Positions 12,841 to 24,440 of a stretch of 64,000 nt of DNA are shown piece after piece. The notes beneath the pieces are model-generated. The model did no database searches. It was not told the origin of the DNA and saw only the letters and a program-made list of their open reading frames with translations. Each line of letters starts with the position of its first letter. Within the stretch, counting starts at the first letter, position 1. This DNA is from Eonycteris spelaea (lineage: Eukaryota; Chordata; Mammalia; Chiroptera; Pteropodidae). A program made the position numbers and the translations under genes. The DNA is taken from positions 7,316,001 to 7,380,000 of the forward strand of contig PUFA01000006.1 of NCBI GenBank assembly GCA_003508835.1, given 5' to 3'.

Positions 12841-13399
12841 GGACTCAATCAGGAGCCCCTCCCCTGGGACCCCACATGAATGCACATCCTCCTCCGAGAT
12901 CTGATCTTTCTCTGGATGCCCCCGTCTCAGTTAAAGCGCTGCCCCCAGCTTCCCCGTCACCGTACAATAATATGTTACTCTTATTGAGCGCTTACATTGT
13001 GCCTTAGATGATTTATGCCATTTAAGCCTCAGCATAGCCCTATGTTGTACCTGCTATTAATATCCTCACCTTCGGATGACGAAACAGAGGCCCAAGGCAG
13101 TAAAGCGACTTGCCCAAGGTCATACAGCTGAAAAGCGGTGAGGACATTTCAAACACAGGCCGTCTGGCTGCTGAGCCCTCGTGCTGTGCACTTCCCTCAT
13201 CACTCAGACTTCGGGGTCATCTTCCAGGCGTTCTCCCACCTTTCTCCCTCATCCCATCTTTGCCCAGTCCTAGAAAAGCAAGCCCTGAAGCTCCCGTCCT
13301 TCCCGGCCCCTCCTTCTCCTCGCTGGCCCTGTCCCAGCACAAGTCCTCATGCCCCTGCTACCCACCCGAAGCCAGGCTCTCCCCCACTGGCTGCCATGT

Positions 13400-13735
13400 T
13401 CCCTGTACAGCTCAGCTCTGAGCAGGTCGGATGCTGCTTCCTCTATGAAGACATCCTTCACGCTCTCCTCTCTGAGTCTCCCCAGCTTTGCAGTCCGCTT
13501 CTATCACCTGGAGAATTTTTACCCTTACAGTGTTTTCCTTCATGTCCCTCCTCTCAGCTCTTCTCCTAACCTATGAGCTCCTGGAGGGCTGGGAGTATGT
13601 ACAGTCTCTCTTGACTCACTCAGTGCCCAGCACAGTGCCTTGTTCACAGTTATAGCCAATAAACTGCTTGGGGAATGAATGAACAGAGTGAATGAACGAA
13701 TGAATGAATGAGTGGGTGACTGAATGACTGAACGA
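13400..13735 (+). repeat. L2 LINE 3' end
   Basis: Text from ctatgaagacatccttcacg through tatgagctcctggagggctg and cagtgcccagcacagtgcct, ending in degenerate gaatgaatga units, the characteristic L2 terminus. Confidence 0.75.
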
Positions 13736-15159
13736 CCAAAAGAGGAGACGCATATACCCTTTGTCTCTCCTTCCTTTCCCGTGGCCTCAGAAAGCCCATC
13801 CCTGGGCCTTGTTTGCTGGGCACTGCTCACCTTCTATAACCACTTACGTTGCCCAGCTGGGAAAGCCAGCCAACTTGTTCCCCTACTCGTCTTCCTCCTG
13901 AGACAAGGGCATAGAGAGGCCCCAAAAGCAAGTTCCAAGGCAGCTGCCATGGCCCTGAGGGCTGACCAAGGTGCAGCAGAGAGCAGAGCCTGGTTCTTCC
14001 AACTCATGAGCTGCACAGAGCCACAGGGACCCTGGCAAGGAGCAGAGAGAACCCTGATCAGAACGGACAGGCAGGTGGCCCTGGGAAGGGCTGCTAGCAA
14101 CGATCTCACTGATCAACATCTCAGTTAATCTCTATGACACCTTGAAAACTTCATAAGAAGGACAAAGCAGACTAAAAAGGAAAGAGCACACTCAGGCCCC
14201 AGAGGACAGCGGGTGTCTGGACCTGGTGCTGGGTTCGTGAGTGTCCCTGGGACTCTGCTGCCAGACAGATGGTGGCAGCATGCTGCAGGCCCTGCCTGAG
14301 TCTTCCAGGCTCACTGAGCTCAGAGCTGGGCTGGCCAGGCTGCCTTTGCAAGGGCCAAGAGAAGAAAAATCTCAACAGACTCTAGACCAGCCCTAGAAAG
14401 TCATGAGGTCATGGGCTTAATCAAGCAAGAGACCCAGCCTTCTGCTCCATCTGCCCTAGGACCTGTGCCTTGGGGGACCTCTAGGGCCATCTGCCCAGAG
14501 GGTGGGGAGGAGAGGCCAGGACCCTTGCTCTGAACAATGAGATGTGACAGAGCAGCAGTGACAACCCTTACTCCTGGTTTTTTGAGATCACATTCAACTT
14601 GACACAGGCCACCATAGCATGCTCACCTGGGAGATAGGGAAATCCCACTATTCGGGCACAGTTCCAGAAATATAGGGAAAGCAATCTTAAAATATGGACA
14701 TTTATTCTCAGAGTATTCAGAATGTTTCTCGAAACATTATAACAACATCTCATCGTAAAAGGAGCAAGCAGGAAGCTGATTCCAGTTAGCACAGACAATG
14801 CTCTCCCTCCACTGAGTTCCACTGTCTGTGGATGAGGTTCGGTTTGAGCAATGGTCTTCGTTCTGGGCTTGGCAGAGCCCTGGGGGCTACAGACCCTTCT
14901 CAGTAACTGTGGCGTCAAGTCTGTAAGATCCCAGATGATGGAAATGGGTTTGGACAGGGTGGGCTAGTGAACATACTCTTTGGGAAAAAAAAATAAATAA
15001 ATTCCTAATTTATAGCATCTACTTATTTCTGTAGAGTGAAATACTCATACTGTAGCCTGTCTCAAGCTGCCAATGGTTTAATAACTGGCTTTCAAAATTC
15101 CTGAAAATTTAACTATTGGCTCCAGCAAGCTGACTTTAGTTACAGAAGAGAATTTGCCA

Positions 15160-15370
15160 TTGAGTAGTCTTAACACCATCCTTAACCTCCCTGGGCCTCA
15201 GTTTTCTCTTATGTAAAATGGGGCCATAATAGTTTCTTTCTAATGTAGCTGTAGAGGTGCTTGTGCATATTAAATGAAGTGGGTGGAAAGCATTCGGCAT
15301 CATCTCTGACACGGAATCAGTCGTTCTTGTTGTTGTTGTCATCGTTGTTATTATTATTGTTATTATTTGT
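15160..15370 (+). repeat. MIR SINE with TTA/TTG tail
   Basis: cttaacctccctgggcctca, gttttctcttatgtaaaatg and a tail of gttgttgttgtcatcgttgt then ttattattattg. Confidence 0.7.
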
Positions 15371-15467
15371 TTTACCCATTTGGCTTTCACTCAAGATTTC
15401 GTTTGAAGAAATGTTCCAGCTGCACCTGTGTTCCACCCCCACTTACGTCTTCTGGGATCCATCACTC

Positions 15468-15540
15468 ACACACGCACACACGCGCACGCACACACACACA
15501 CGCACACACATCCACACACAGACATACACACACACTCATA
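15468..15540 (+). repeat. CA-rich microsatellite, interrupted
   Basis: cacacacgcacacacgcgca and similar, with CG and CAT interruptions; ends near cacacactcatacc. Confidence 0.9.
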
Positions 15541-15584
15541 CCCCATCCCATATCCTCAGCAGCCCCGGTGTCTCTGCTCCATTT

Positions 15585-15730
15585 TATTAAAGCAGAAAGC
15601 AGTGACAATTATTTTCATAATGAACTGGCTCTTCAAATTAATGCCAATTACACTATGCAATCATGATTAAGATTATGCATTAATCAACGGTGCCAACCTA
15701 CTTATTAGCCTCTTTAAATAACGATCATGA
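15585..15730. promoter_or_regulatory. Candidate conserved non-coding block, homeodomain-site cluster
   Basis: Contains cttcaaattaatgccaatta, atgcaatcatgattaagatt and tatgcattaatcaacggtgc: many TAAT/ATTA cores, a POU-like atgcattaat and a CCAAT word within 100 bp. Confidence 0.4.
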
Positions 15731-17174
15731 GGAATGTATGGGAAGGGGGAGAATGGAGAGGAGCCAGTTGAATGGGGGAACTGCCTCGAAGGGAGGGGCA
15801 GGTTTTCTCTCCAGAAGCCAAGACCCAAAGCAGCCTGTCTTTCATGGCGCCGAGCTTGAATCAGACCCCTGGCCCATCAGAACCTGAGTTTCTGAAGCCC
15901 CTCATATGAAAGGGAAAGGGCGAGAGGACCCAGAAAGGAGAAGATAGAAAGAAGAACCCTCGACAATATATCAGATGATGAGGATTAGTGCCTCCAAAAG
16001 CACTAAAGGGTAAGAGTGGTCTATACTCCTCTGGAGAAATGTCCTCCCCACCTTAGGTCAGGACCCCTAGAAGCAGAGCCTGAGGCAGAGGTTTGGATGC
16101 ATGGGCTTGATAAAGGGGAAGAGTACTCTTTAGGAAAAGCCATTCAGGGAGTAATCAAAGCTGGGGGACAGGGCTGGGGGCAAAGACATGTCCTCGGGTA
16201 AGATCTGGACTTTGCTGATGTGATGGTGTGGGAAGTGTTGGGAGGGGCTCTGGAGCATACCTGCCCTACAGAGTTATCCCTGCCCTGAGGCAAGGGGACA
16301 ACCTTTTGTAGCCTCAGTTTTAGTCATTGGCTGCAGACTGCCCCAGGGCACAGGTGAGTGGTGTAACCTCCTGGGCAAAGTGTCTTCCTTCAATTGAGAA
16401 CAATTCTCTAGAGAAAAAGACAGCTAATGAATGGAACCAAGATTCAAACCCAGGTCTGCTGTGTCCACAACAGACTCTATGTTGTGCCCAAATATTTGCT
16501 GCCTGGGTGTCCCAAGATGTTTAAACTTTGGGGTCAAGTAGAATGACTTATATGCTCAAGTAGAACGACTTCCATCCTTGTGCTACACGTGGGGGGGGGG
16601 GACCTCTCTCACCTCCGAGAATGCTCCCTGGCTTCCAGTTTCTCCTTACCACGTCTCGCTCCAATGTCCTTCACTGCTGCCTTTTCTATTTCCTCTCTTC
16701 TCCTACCTCCTGCATGTCTCGTCTTCTCTCTGCCCTGATTCACCCTGTGCTGGGCACGGCCACCTTCCTTCCCTTCCCCTAAGAGCACAAGCTGGTGTCA
16801 GTTTTCTGTGGCAGACTTTCCTAAACGATGGACTCCTGCAAAGAAGTCGATTGACAGCACAGGGCAGGCTAACGAGAAACTCAACAGCAGGCATCAATGT
16901 TCACTAACATGGCCCCTTCCTGCTGGGGAGGATTTCTCACTGGCCTCAGGTACCTTCGGGCCAGGGTAAAATTCTCGTCCTCTTAATCCCCTTTTTATCT
17001 ATTCCCTTTCTCTTAGGCCCTTCTCTCCCATCCTTCCCATTTAAAAACTAAACATCCCATCTCGGTTTCTTTTGCACAGCAATTTAGCACTATCATAATC
17101 TTATCTTTTCTCTCCAGGCCTTGTGGTGCTTTTACCTCTGAGATAAAGTGTGCCTTTCTCCTAGAACAAGGAAC

Positions 17175-17368
17175 GAACTACAGCCTCAGTCTATGGATTG
17201 CCAAATCCAGCCTGCCACCTGCTTTTGTAAATAAAGGTGTATTGAAACAGCCACACCCATTTGTTTACATGATGTCTATGGCTGCTTTCATGCTAATGGG
17301 TCATCTGGCCTACAAAGCCAAAGTATTTACCTGGTCCTTCACAGGAAACGTTTGTCTGTCCCCGCCCT
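17175..17368 (-). mobile_element. hAT-type miniature transposon (copy A)
   Basis: Contains ttttgtaaataaaggtgtat, agccacacccatttgtttac and ctatggctgctttcatgcta, then tatttacctggtccttcaca. This is the same family as 55259-55465 but in reverse orientation. I recognise it as a common non-autonomous hAT-Charlie-like element; the exact name is not certain. Confidence 0.7.
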
Positions 17369-17776
17369 AGAATGTGGAAGTCCAAAATTCATTTTGTTTT
17401 TCTAAACAGCGTTATTTCTCTCCTCCTGTAAGAACTCCTGCCCACGTGCCATTATTTAGCGACTAGTTCTCTTTCTTCCTGGCAAGAATCAGCCCTTTGA
17501 AGTATGCGCCCCATTTTGCAGATGAGGAAACTGAGACTCAGAGAGACTGAGTAACTTCCTCCAGAGGCTAGAGCGGGCGTCTGGACGGAGGTGTGGCTGC
17601 CTCTGGAGACTGAGTTGGGAACGAACCTCTCCACTACTGCACCACTCATGAGTATATTGGTTATTGTCCGCTGAGCGCTCTTAGAGAGCAGAGGCCCAGT
17701 GCCAGCTTCTCTTGGAATCCCAGCACCCAGTGACAGGTCGGCCCATGGCAGAGATCGGTGGGTGTTTAGGGAATTG

Positions 17777-17830
17777 CGCTGTAGTCTGAGACTGAGCCTG
17801 CATCGCTGTAGTCTGAGACTGAGCCTGCAT
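17777..17830 (+). repeat. Perfect 27-bp tandem duplication
   Basis: The unit starting cgctgtagtctgagactgag and ending cctgcat occurs at 17777-17803 and 17804-17830 with no mismatch. Confidence 0.97.
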
Positions 17831-18744
17831 CGCCAGCCTTGCGATGCAGGCACCACCCTTGTGAGAGCTTAGTTCCTCTCTCTTCTTCTCCCCACCTGCC
17901 GAGGTGTGAGAGGCCAGGAAGAAGGTGTGAAGCCTTAGGAAATGACTTTGTCCTCGACCTTTGACCCTCATTTGGGGTGGGGATCTGCAATAACCAGACC
18001 TCTCCCTAGGCTTTCTTCTTTAATTTCTACATTTTAAAATAATGAAAATAATACATATTCATTGTAAATCGTTTGGAAATATCAAGAAAATGCAAAAACC
18101 TCTTTTACCCAGAAACACCCACTGGTAACATATTGATACAAATCCTTCCAGTCTTTTTTCTATAAATATAAGTATGTGCTTTGGGTTCGATAAATAGGTA
18201 TCGTACTGGAATATGATTTTGTTGCTTGGGAGTGGAGAAAGAGAGGATGAGCGTTTCCTATGCCATTAACTATTCTTTAAAAGCATTTTTTAAAGCTTTT
18301 TTCCTTATTACCAAAGCTATCACTCCATGCAGAGGACATGGGGGGAAAAGCACTGAGCAGAAGAAATCCATTATCTTTTTCCTTCCTAAAAAGAACCACT
18401 GTTAACACTTTGGTGTATGCCTTTCTGGTGTGTCCTTTCTGATTTTAATTGGAATTCCATTAAATTTATAAATTAATTTGAGGAGAACTGACATCTTTAC
18501 AATTTTGAGCCTTCCCTTCCAGGAGAAAGTTATGTCTCTCTATTCATTCAAGTCTTCTTTTATGTTCCCAGTAAAGTTTTGTAGTTTCCTTGATGTAGGA
18601 ATTTCACATTTATTGTAAACTATTTTATTTTTTCGTGGTTGCTGTTGTGAATAGGGCATCTTTTTTTTTTTTTCTACCCCCTTACAATTTCTCCCTGTTT
18701 ATTGCTGATACAAAGGAGGGCTATATGCTTTGTTATTTACTACC

Positions 18745-18756
18745 ATTATTTGTGAC
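18745..18756. repeat. Target-site duplication, left copy
   Basis: attatttgtgac matches the right copy at 18889-18900 (actatttgtgac) in 11 of 12 bases and brackets the 5S retrocopy and its A tail. Confidence 0.8.
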
Positions 18757-18769
18757 TTGTTTTTTTTTA

Positions 18770-18890
18770 CACGCCTACAGCACCCGGTCTTCCTTGGTGG
18801 TCTCCCATCCAAGTACTAACCAGGCCCGACCCTGCTTAGGTTCCGAGATCAGATGGAATTGGGCATGTTCAGGGTGGCATGGCCGTAGAC
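18770..18890 (-). pseudogene. 5S rRNA retropseudogene
   Basis: The reverse complement reads from gtctacggccatgccaccct through tcggaacctaagcagggtcg and tacttggatgggagacca to ccgggtgctgtaggc, the full 121-nt 5S rRNA with roughly 10% changes. The internal promoter parts (box A near aacctaagcagggtcg and box C near ggatgggagacc) are largely kept. It is followed on its own strand by a nine-A tail (T run at 18760-18768) and flanked by a near-perfect target duplication (attatttgtgac at 18745-18756, actatttgtgac at 18889-18900). This is the signature of L1-mediated copying of a 5S transcript, inserted into an older antisense L1 fragment. A functional gene is unlikely. Confidence 0.93.
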
Positions 18891-18900
18891 TATTTGTGAC
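18889..18900. repeat. Target-site duplication, right copy
   Basis: actatttgtgac, directly at the 5' end of the 5S retrocopy. The first two bases overlap the GTC start of the 5S sequence, so the exact border is uncertain by two bases. Confidence 0.8.
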
Positions 18901-20279
18901 CTTTGTCTATTTATACTGTGATTTTTTAAATAACACTTTATTATGGAGGATGTCGGTCATAGACACTGAGTGAGAATGGCATGACGAGTCCCTGCATACC
19001 CGCCACCCAACCCCAGCAATCCATGGCCCATCCCACCCAATTCCTATCCCCCTTCACATCCACCCCGCCCTTATCGATTGGAAGCACATCCTGGACACCA
19101 TATCATGCTATCTATACCCTGACTGTAATGCCTGCGGTTGTTCTGCTGTGTGGGTGGGTTTTGGTATATCGAATAACCTTCTACTCTTGGACACTAAGTT
19201 GTTTCTATTTTTCCAATATTATGTCAAGAATGTCCTCATGCATCAAGGTGTTTATGTATCTTTAACTTTAGCTAAATTTATATCCCTAGAAGTGGAATTA
19301 CTGGGTCATATGGTATCTTGATCATTTATTTCCCTTTAAACACATACACACAATCACATGATGGCTTTTCTGATAAGAAACATAACACATGTTCAATGCT
19401 GGACTTTTGAAAAATACAAAAAACACAAAGAAGGAAATCAAAGTTACCCATAATCCTACCACTCGGAGAGGACCCCTATTCATGTTTTGGGATGCATTCT
19501 TCTTGTTTGTTTTATGTGTGTGTTCAGCATGTTCAACACTCCCACACAGACTCACATGCAAAGACACTATGTGTTACAAATTGTGAATCTGATGGAATAC
19601 TGGGAGCGAGGTCAGACTTATTTGTTCACTTTTTATTAAAACGTTCGCTATTTACAAAATTATTTCAAAACAATCAAGGCAACCCAAATACCCATCGACT
19701 GGTGGTGAATGAGCCAATAAAATGTGGTACATCCATAGAAAGAATATTATTTAATAAATGAGTACTGAAACATGCTACAACACGGGTAAACCTCAAAAAC
19801 TTATGCTGAGTGAAAGAAGCCAGATGCAGAATACCGCAGATTACATCATTTCATTTTTATGAAATGTCCAGAAAGACAAATCTCTAGGGCAGAAGTAAAT
19901 GAGTGGTTGCCTGGGGCTGGGGGTGAAAACAATGACTGACTGTAAGTGGCCACAAGGGAGCTTTCGGGGTGATAGAAATGGTCAGAAGCTGAGTTTTTGT
20001 GATAGTCACACAACTCAGTAAATTTTCTAAAAATCAGTGGACACTTAAGATGAATAGTGTGCAATCTCTTGATGTAGATAATACTTCAATAAAGTTGAGT
20101 TTTGAAAAAATCGAGAAAAAAATAAAATTTTATTTGAAAATATAGAAAACACAAAGATCAAAATAAATCTACCACGTAAGACTATTCATTTGTGTTGTTT
20201 GGAAATGTCTCCTATTTTTATGCCAATGCTATAAATTCCTTTTCATCTGCTTTTCATTCTTTCTCTTCTAATGTGGGGT

Positions 20280-22420
20280 CACATTGCATCTCCTTTCTAA
20301 CCTCCGTTTTTCACTTAAAAATATATCATGAATAATTCCCAAGTCATTGTATTTTTACTATTATAGGAAATATATAGAAAATTCCAATTATACCAACTAT
20401 TTCGCTGGCATTGGACTTCTCTAGTTCCTCTCCCCATACATGGTCTGTGCACCCATCATTGGAGTCAAGTTCTAGAAACTAAAGTACTGCATCAAAGACA
20501 TGAGCATTTTTAAGGATTTTGACATATAATTAATGGCCACCAAGGAGGGCCAGTGTACCAGTTCCCACTTCCACCAACAGTTAAGCAAGTGTTTGTTTCC
20601 AAATGCCTTCACCAAAGCTGGATGTTATAATTTATTTTATATGTTTGCCAAAGGGATGGGCAAAAGCAGTATCTCACTATTGGTTTAAATCGAGTTTATC
20701 TGATCATTAAGGAGGTTGAAATTTCTTCATATGTCAACAAGCTCCTTCGTATGATTATGTTTTGCTTTTGTGAAACATCCATGCTTGCCCTTTATACATT
20801 TTTCTGTTAGAGTGTTTGTCTTTTTTGTTGCGTTTTAAGTGCTTTTTATAAATAAGAACATCAGCCTTTATACTGCCATATATGTTATCAATTTCGTTTC
20901 CAAGTTTATTGTTTGCCTTTTAATTTTGTTCATGGTAGTTCTGATAAATACAAGTTTTATATTGTTTCCTGTGGCATCATCAATCTTTATTCTGTGGTTT
21001 CTGACTTTATTGAAATGCCTGGGAAGGCCTCCTCCTCTTCAATATTAAATAATATTTACCTATCATTTTTGGTGCTTTTATAGTGTTTTCTTTCTTCCTT
21101 TTCTTCCTTATTCCTTGCTGTTTTATCTTTAACCCATCTGGAACTTACTTTGATATATGGCTTAAGATTAGAATCTAACTTAAATTTCTGCCAAATAATT
21201 GAATAATTGTCTCAGCACAATTACTGAATAATTCATCTTTTACCCACTGATTGGAAATAGCCACCTTTATCATGTCTTAAATACTTATCTCTACTTGAAT
21301 CTCTTTCTGGGGGCTTTTTATCTCATTTCATTAATCTATCTGTGTTTTCACATGCCATTCGAACATGGTTTTAATTATTTTGGCTTTATGATATATTTTA
21401 AGTCTGGCAGTGCAAGTCACCTCTCATCTTTTTTTAGGCTGTTATCTCCTGTTTAGTCTTTCAGATGCATTTTAGAGTCATTTTTCCAAGTAAAAGAAAT
21501 ATCCTTCTATGCTTCTGAGTGGAATTGAATTAAACTGAAAAATTAATTTGGAGAAAATTGACACTTCTACCCTTGATCATAAATATCCAGGAACATGGCA
21601 TGATTCCTTATTTAAGTCTATTTTTATGTCTCTCATTTAAGGTATTTTTTGTCATTTTTATTGCTAGAATTTCAAGCTTGTTATTTGGTTGATTATTAGT
21701 TATTTAATATTTTGTTAATGTTGTAAAGGAAATTATTTTGCCATTAAGTTTTCTTATTGGTTGTTGCTGATATAAAGAAACACTATTAGTTTGTGTTAAC
21801 TGGCCATTAACTTGACTCTTTTAGTAATTCTTACTAGTTTTCATGTTTAGGGATAATTTTAAGGGTTTTTAGGAAGCTTTTATATCATTTGCAAGTAAGA
21901 ATTTTTTTCTTTCCAAAAGGTATGACTCCAAATTCTTTTTCTTTTTATTTCGTTGGTTAATGGTGTGGTTTGAATCCTCCTCTCCTTTTTTTAAAAAAAA
22001 TGAGAATATTTCTATGTTTCACTATTAGTGTGATATTAATGGCTGAATGAGCTAAAGATGCTTCAAGGAAGTCTTTTTTCTGGTGCTAGTTTATTAAGCA
22101 TTTTCAACAGCAGTAGGTATTGGATTTTATCAAATGCCTTTCTGCATTTTGCGAGTTGGTCATATGTTTTTCCCTTTGAACTATTGATGTGACAGGATGA
22201 TATTCATAGATTTCTTTATATTGAATCTTCCTTACATTTCTGGAATACAAGTCTTCATGGCCATGGTATGTTACCCTTATAACATTCTGGTAGATTCTAC
22301 TTTATAGCACTCTCTTGAGAATTTTTTGTAGCAATATTAATAATTTGGTGATCTTTTTCTTTTTTGGCTCCATTTGTCAGTCTCTGTTATCAGGAATTTG
22401 CTAGCTGGGCAAAGTGACCT
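20280..22420 (-). mobile_element. Old L1 fragment, antisense to GRIK3
   Basis: AT-rich sequence recognisable as antisense L1 ORF2 and 3' region: atggttttaattattttggc, tatgactccaaattcttttt, attggattttatcaaatgcc and tggccatggtatgttaccct correspond to phrases in the antisense of the L1 reverse-transcriptase region. All reading frames are broken. The recognisable similarity stops about 170 bp before the exon 2 acceptor. Confidence 0.75.
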
Positions 22421-22590
22421 AGGAGGATTTTTACATTTCTTATGCTCCAGCTCAATATCTGTGTATGGGAATTATTTAGGGTATTATTGAACAGTGGTGG
22501 GGGATCTTGTCCGTTAAACTTTCTGAGTGAAGCATCTTTGTTAGCAACCCCTCCTTCCCCAGCACACACAATTTTACCCATCTCTCGCAG

Positions 22591-22767
22591 GAGGAATCTT
22601 TGAGTATGCAGACGGCCCCAATGCCCAAGTCATGAACGCTGAGGAGCACGCATTTCGATTTTCTGCCAACATCATCAACAGGAACAGGACTCTGCTGCCC
22701 AATACAACCTTGACCTATGACATCCAGAGGATTCACTTCCACGACAGCTTCGAAGCCACCAAGAAGG
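22591..22767 (+). CDS. GRIK3: GRIK3 exon 2 (start of amino-terminal domain)
   Basis: This exon encodes the first part of the amino-terminal domain of GluK3, a subunit of kainate-type glutamate-gated cation channels in neuronal membranes. The first two bases complete a glycine codon begun in exon 1; the frame then reads [15 protein letters not shown] and continues to EATKK, with one base (G) left over for the next codon. The [10 protein letters not shown] segment is three residues longer than in GluK1 and GluK2 and marks this as GluK3. Two N-glycosylation sequons, NRT and NTT, are visible. The acceptor is tctctcgcag and the donor is G|GTGAGT. The length of 177 bp fits the family exon of 168 bp plus three codons. 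The signal-peptide exon is not in the window. Paralogue assignment is firm; the numbering as exon 2 comes from known GRIK gene structure. Confidence 0.95.
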
Positions 22768-23533
22768 GTGAGTGTGCAGCCGGTGCCTGCTGTCTTCCCC
22801 ACAGTAGAGCAGTGTTCTCTGTCCATGGTACTGAAAACAGGCCCAAGCTTTGGGTCGGCTTGAGGTTTCTTAGAGCCTTTTCCACACAGGCTGGGGACCT
22901 GCATCAGTCCTAGTTCAGTTTCAGAAGTGTCCTCCCCCCGGAGCAGTGGGTCGTCCCTCAGGAGTTCCCAGGACACTGGCAGAGTCCGTGAGAGAATGAG
23001 AGGCCAGGGGAGGGGGCTGAGGGGTGAGAGTGGGGCCTTGCTATGGGGCTGGTGAGGCAGCAGGAAGGAGGCCAGCAGGAAGAAGGTCTCTAAAACCTCT
23101 AAACCAAAGCCGACACTTTCACACTTGTCTTTTATTTCATCGAAATCCTATCCAGAATATAAAAATTTTAAATGCATGTAAAACAGAATATGTATAAGTT
23201 CAAATATGCAACATTTACTTGCCACAAAAAGAATTACTAAAAACAGTGAAACTGCTTCTGTGGCCTACAACAATTTGACTCCAGGGGCTATGGATGATAC
23301 TCGAAGTCTGGCATTAGTCTCAACATTCACTATGTTTTCATGTTTTGTTTTGACTGCAAAATAACAAGAAAATCATAAAAATAATTTGTAGTAAATCCAA
23401 TCAGTTTTTCTACACCTGAATTTTAAGAAAAAATTTAAAAGCAAGTGTTTGGCTGCCTTCTTCTTCATCAGGGAGACATTTACAATAAATGCCAATGGCT
23501 ACACAGAAAGGACTGAAGAACTTTGTTCTAAGA

Positions 23534-23534
23534 T

Positions 23535-23595
<61 letters not shown>

Positions 23596-23616
23596 TACAC
23601 ACACACACACACACAA
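23534..23616 (+). repeat. Compound TCTG/TC/AC microsatellite
   Basis: Five tctg units, then about 12 tc units, then ac units interrupted once by at. Confidence 0.92.
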
Positions 23617-24269
23617 CAAATAAATTAACTTGTCAATACCTGGATGAGTCAACATTTTCCAATGTGGCATGTAGCACATTTGAGTATACAGGTATGCTCT
23701 TTTGTTACTGTTTTTAAAGATATAATTCATATACACATTCAACTGAAATTTAACCTAATGGCTTAGATAACTCTGGAAATAACTTTTATAGAACCTTAGA
23801 GTTTCATGCAACTCCCAGAGAAGACTGAGTCATCCTTCCTATACTTTGCTGTCATAGCTGCTTGCTTTTCTTCTTCAGGGCTCTTATCACATTAGTGGTT
23901 AAATAATTGTGTGTGTTTAATGTCTTTGCCCTTTTCTCCAACACTGCAGACAGGAAGGCTCTCTCTTATTGGCTGATGTAGTCCTGGCACCTAAAAAACT
24001 GGTGTATGCTTAATGAAATGATCATCAGTGAATGAAATAAGAATGGGGTATGGAGGTCTGAGCACCATTGTCCAAGATTCCTGTCAGTTGAGCTTAGGGG
24101 CAGAATCATCCATGCACCTTGGGAAAATTGAGGCTGATCCATAGGGGACCTGTGGTCTTTCTAAGGGGTCCAAGTAGCTAATCAAGGTCTCTTGGGCTCC
24201 CAGATACAGACCTGCTAAGGTGTTACTGCCTGCTGCTAGCTCTGTTTTCCAACATTGTGGGTAAACATT

Positions 24270-24440
24270 TCAGCCCAGAAAGGCAGTATAGAATGGGCTT
24301 GCAGCCAGGAATGCCTGGACTTGCACCTTGTCCTCTCTGATATTTGTTGTGTGACTTTGGACAATATGTGCCTCAGTTTTCTCTCTGCAAAATGGCCACT
24401 TTTATGACATGTTTAGAACAATGCCTGGCACATTTGAAGT
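24270..24440 (+). repeat. MIR SINE
   Basis: gttgtgtgactttggacaat, gcctcagttttctctctgca and acaatgcctggcacatttga in MIR order. Confidence 0.7.

Larger units (their letters stand above)
18020..20100. mobile_element. Old L1 fragments, mixed orientation
   Basis: Diverged L1 pieces. At 18.42-18.74 kb the text reads like antisense L1 ORF2 (ttgctgttgtgaatagg followed by a T run and tttattgctgata). At 19.28 kb, gaagtggaattactgggtca is the familiar L1 3'-region phrase. At 19.68-20.10 kb, cccaaatacccatcgactgg to ggttgcctggggctgggggt is sense L1 3' sequence ending near caataaagttgag. The segments are interrupted by the 5S retrocopy. Subfamilies cannot be assigned by eye. Confidence 0.75.
1..22590 (+). 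other. GRIK3: GRIK3 intron 1, 3' part
   Basis: No coding exon is recognisable in this stretch. It ends at the exon 2 acceptor. It contains TG microsatellites (1.19-1.58 kb), old MIR and L2 fragments, two perfect short tandem duplications, several AT-rich blocks that look like non-coding conserved elements (near 3.3, 9.5, 10.95, 12.8 and 15.65 kb), an hAT-type miniature element, and a 4.4-kb block of old L1 pieces with a 5S rRNA retrocopy. Long intron 1 is known for GRIK genes. Confidence 0.85.

Noticed and set aside
18770..18890. Functional 5S rRNA gene
   Set aside because: Single copy with about 10% changes, poly(A) tail and target duplication; these are marks of a retrocopy.
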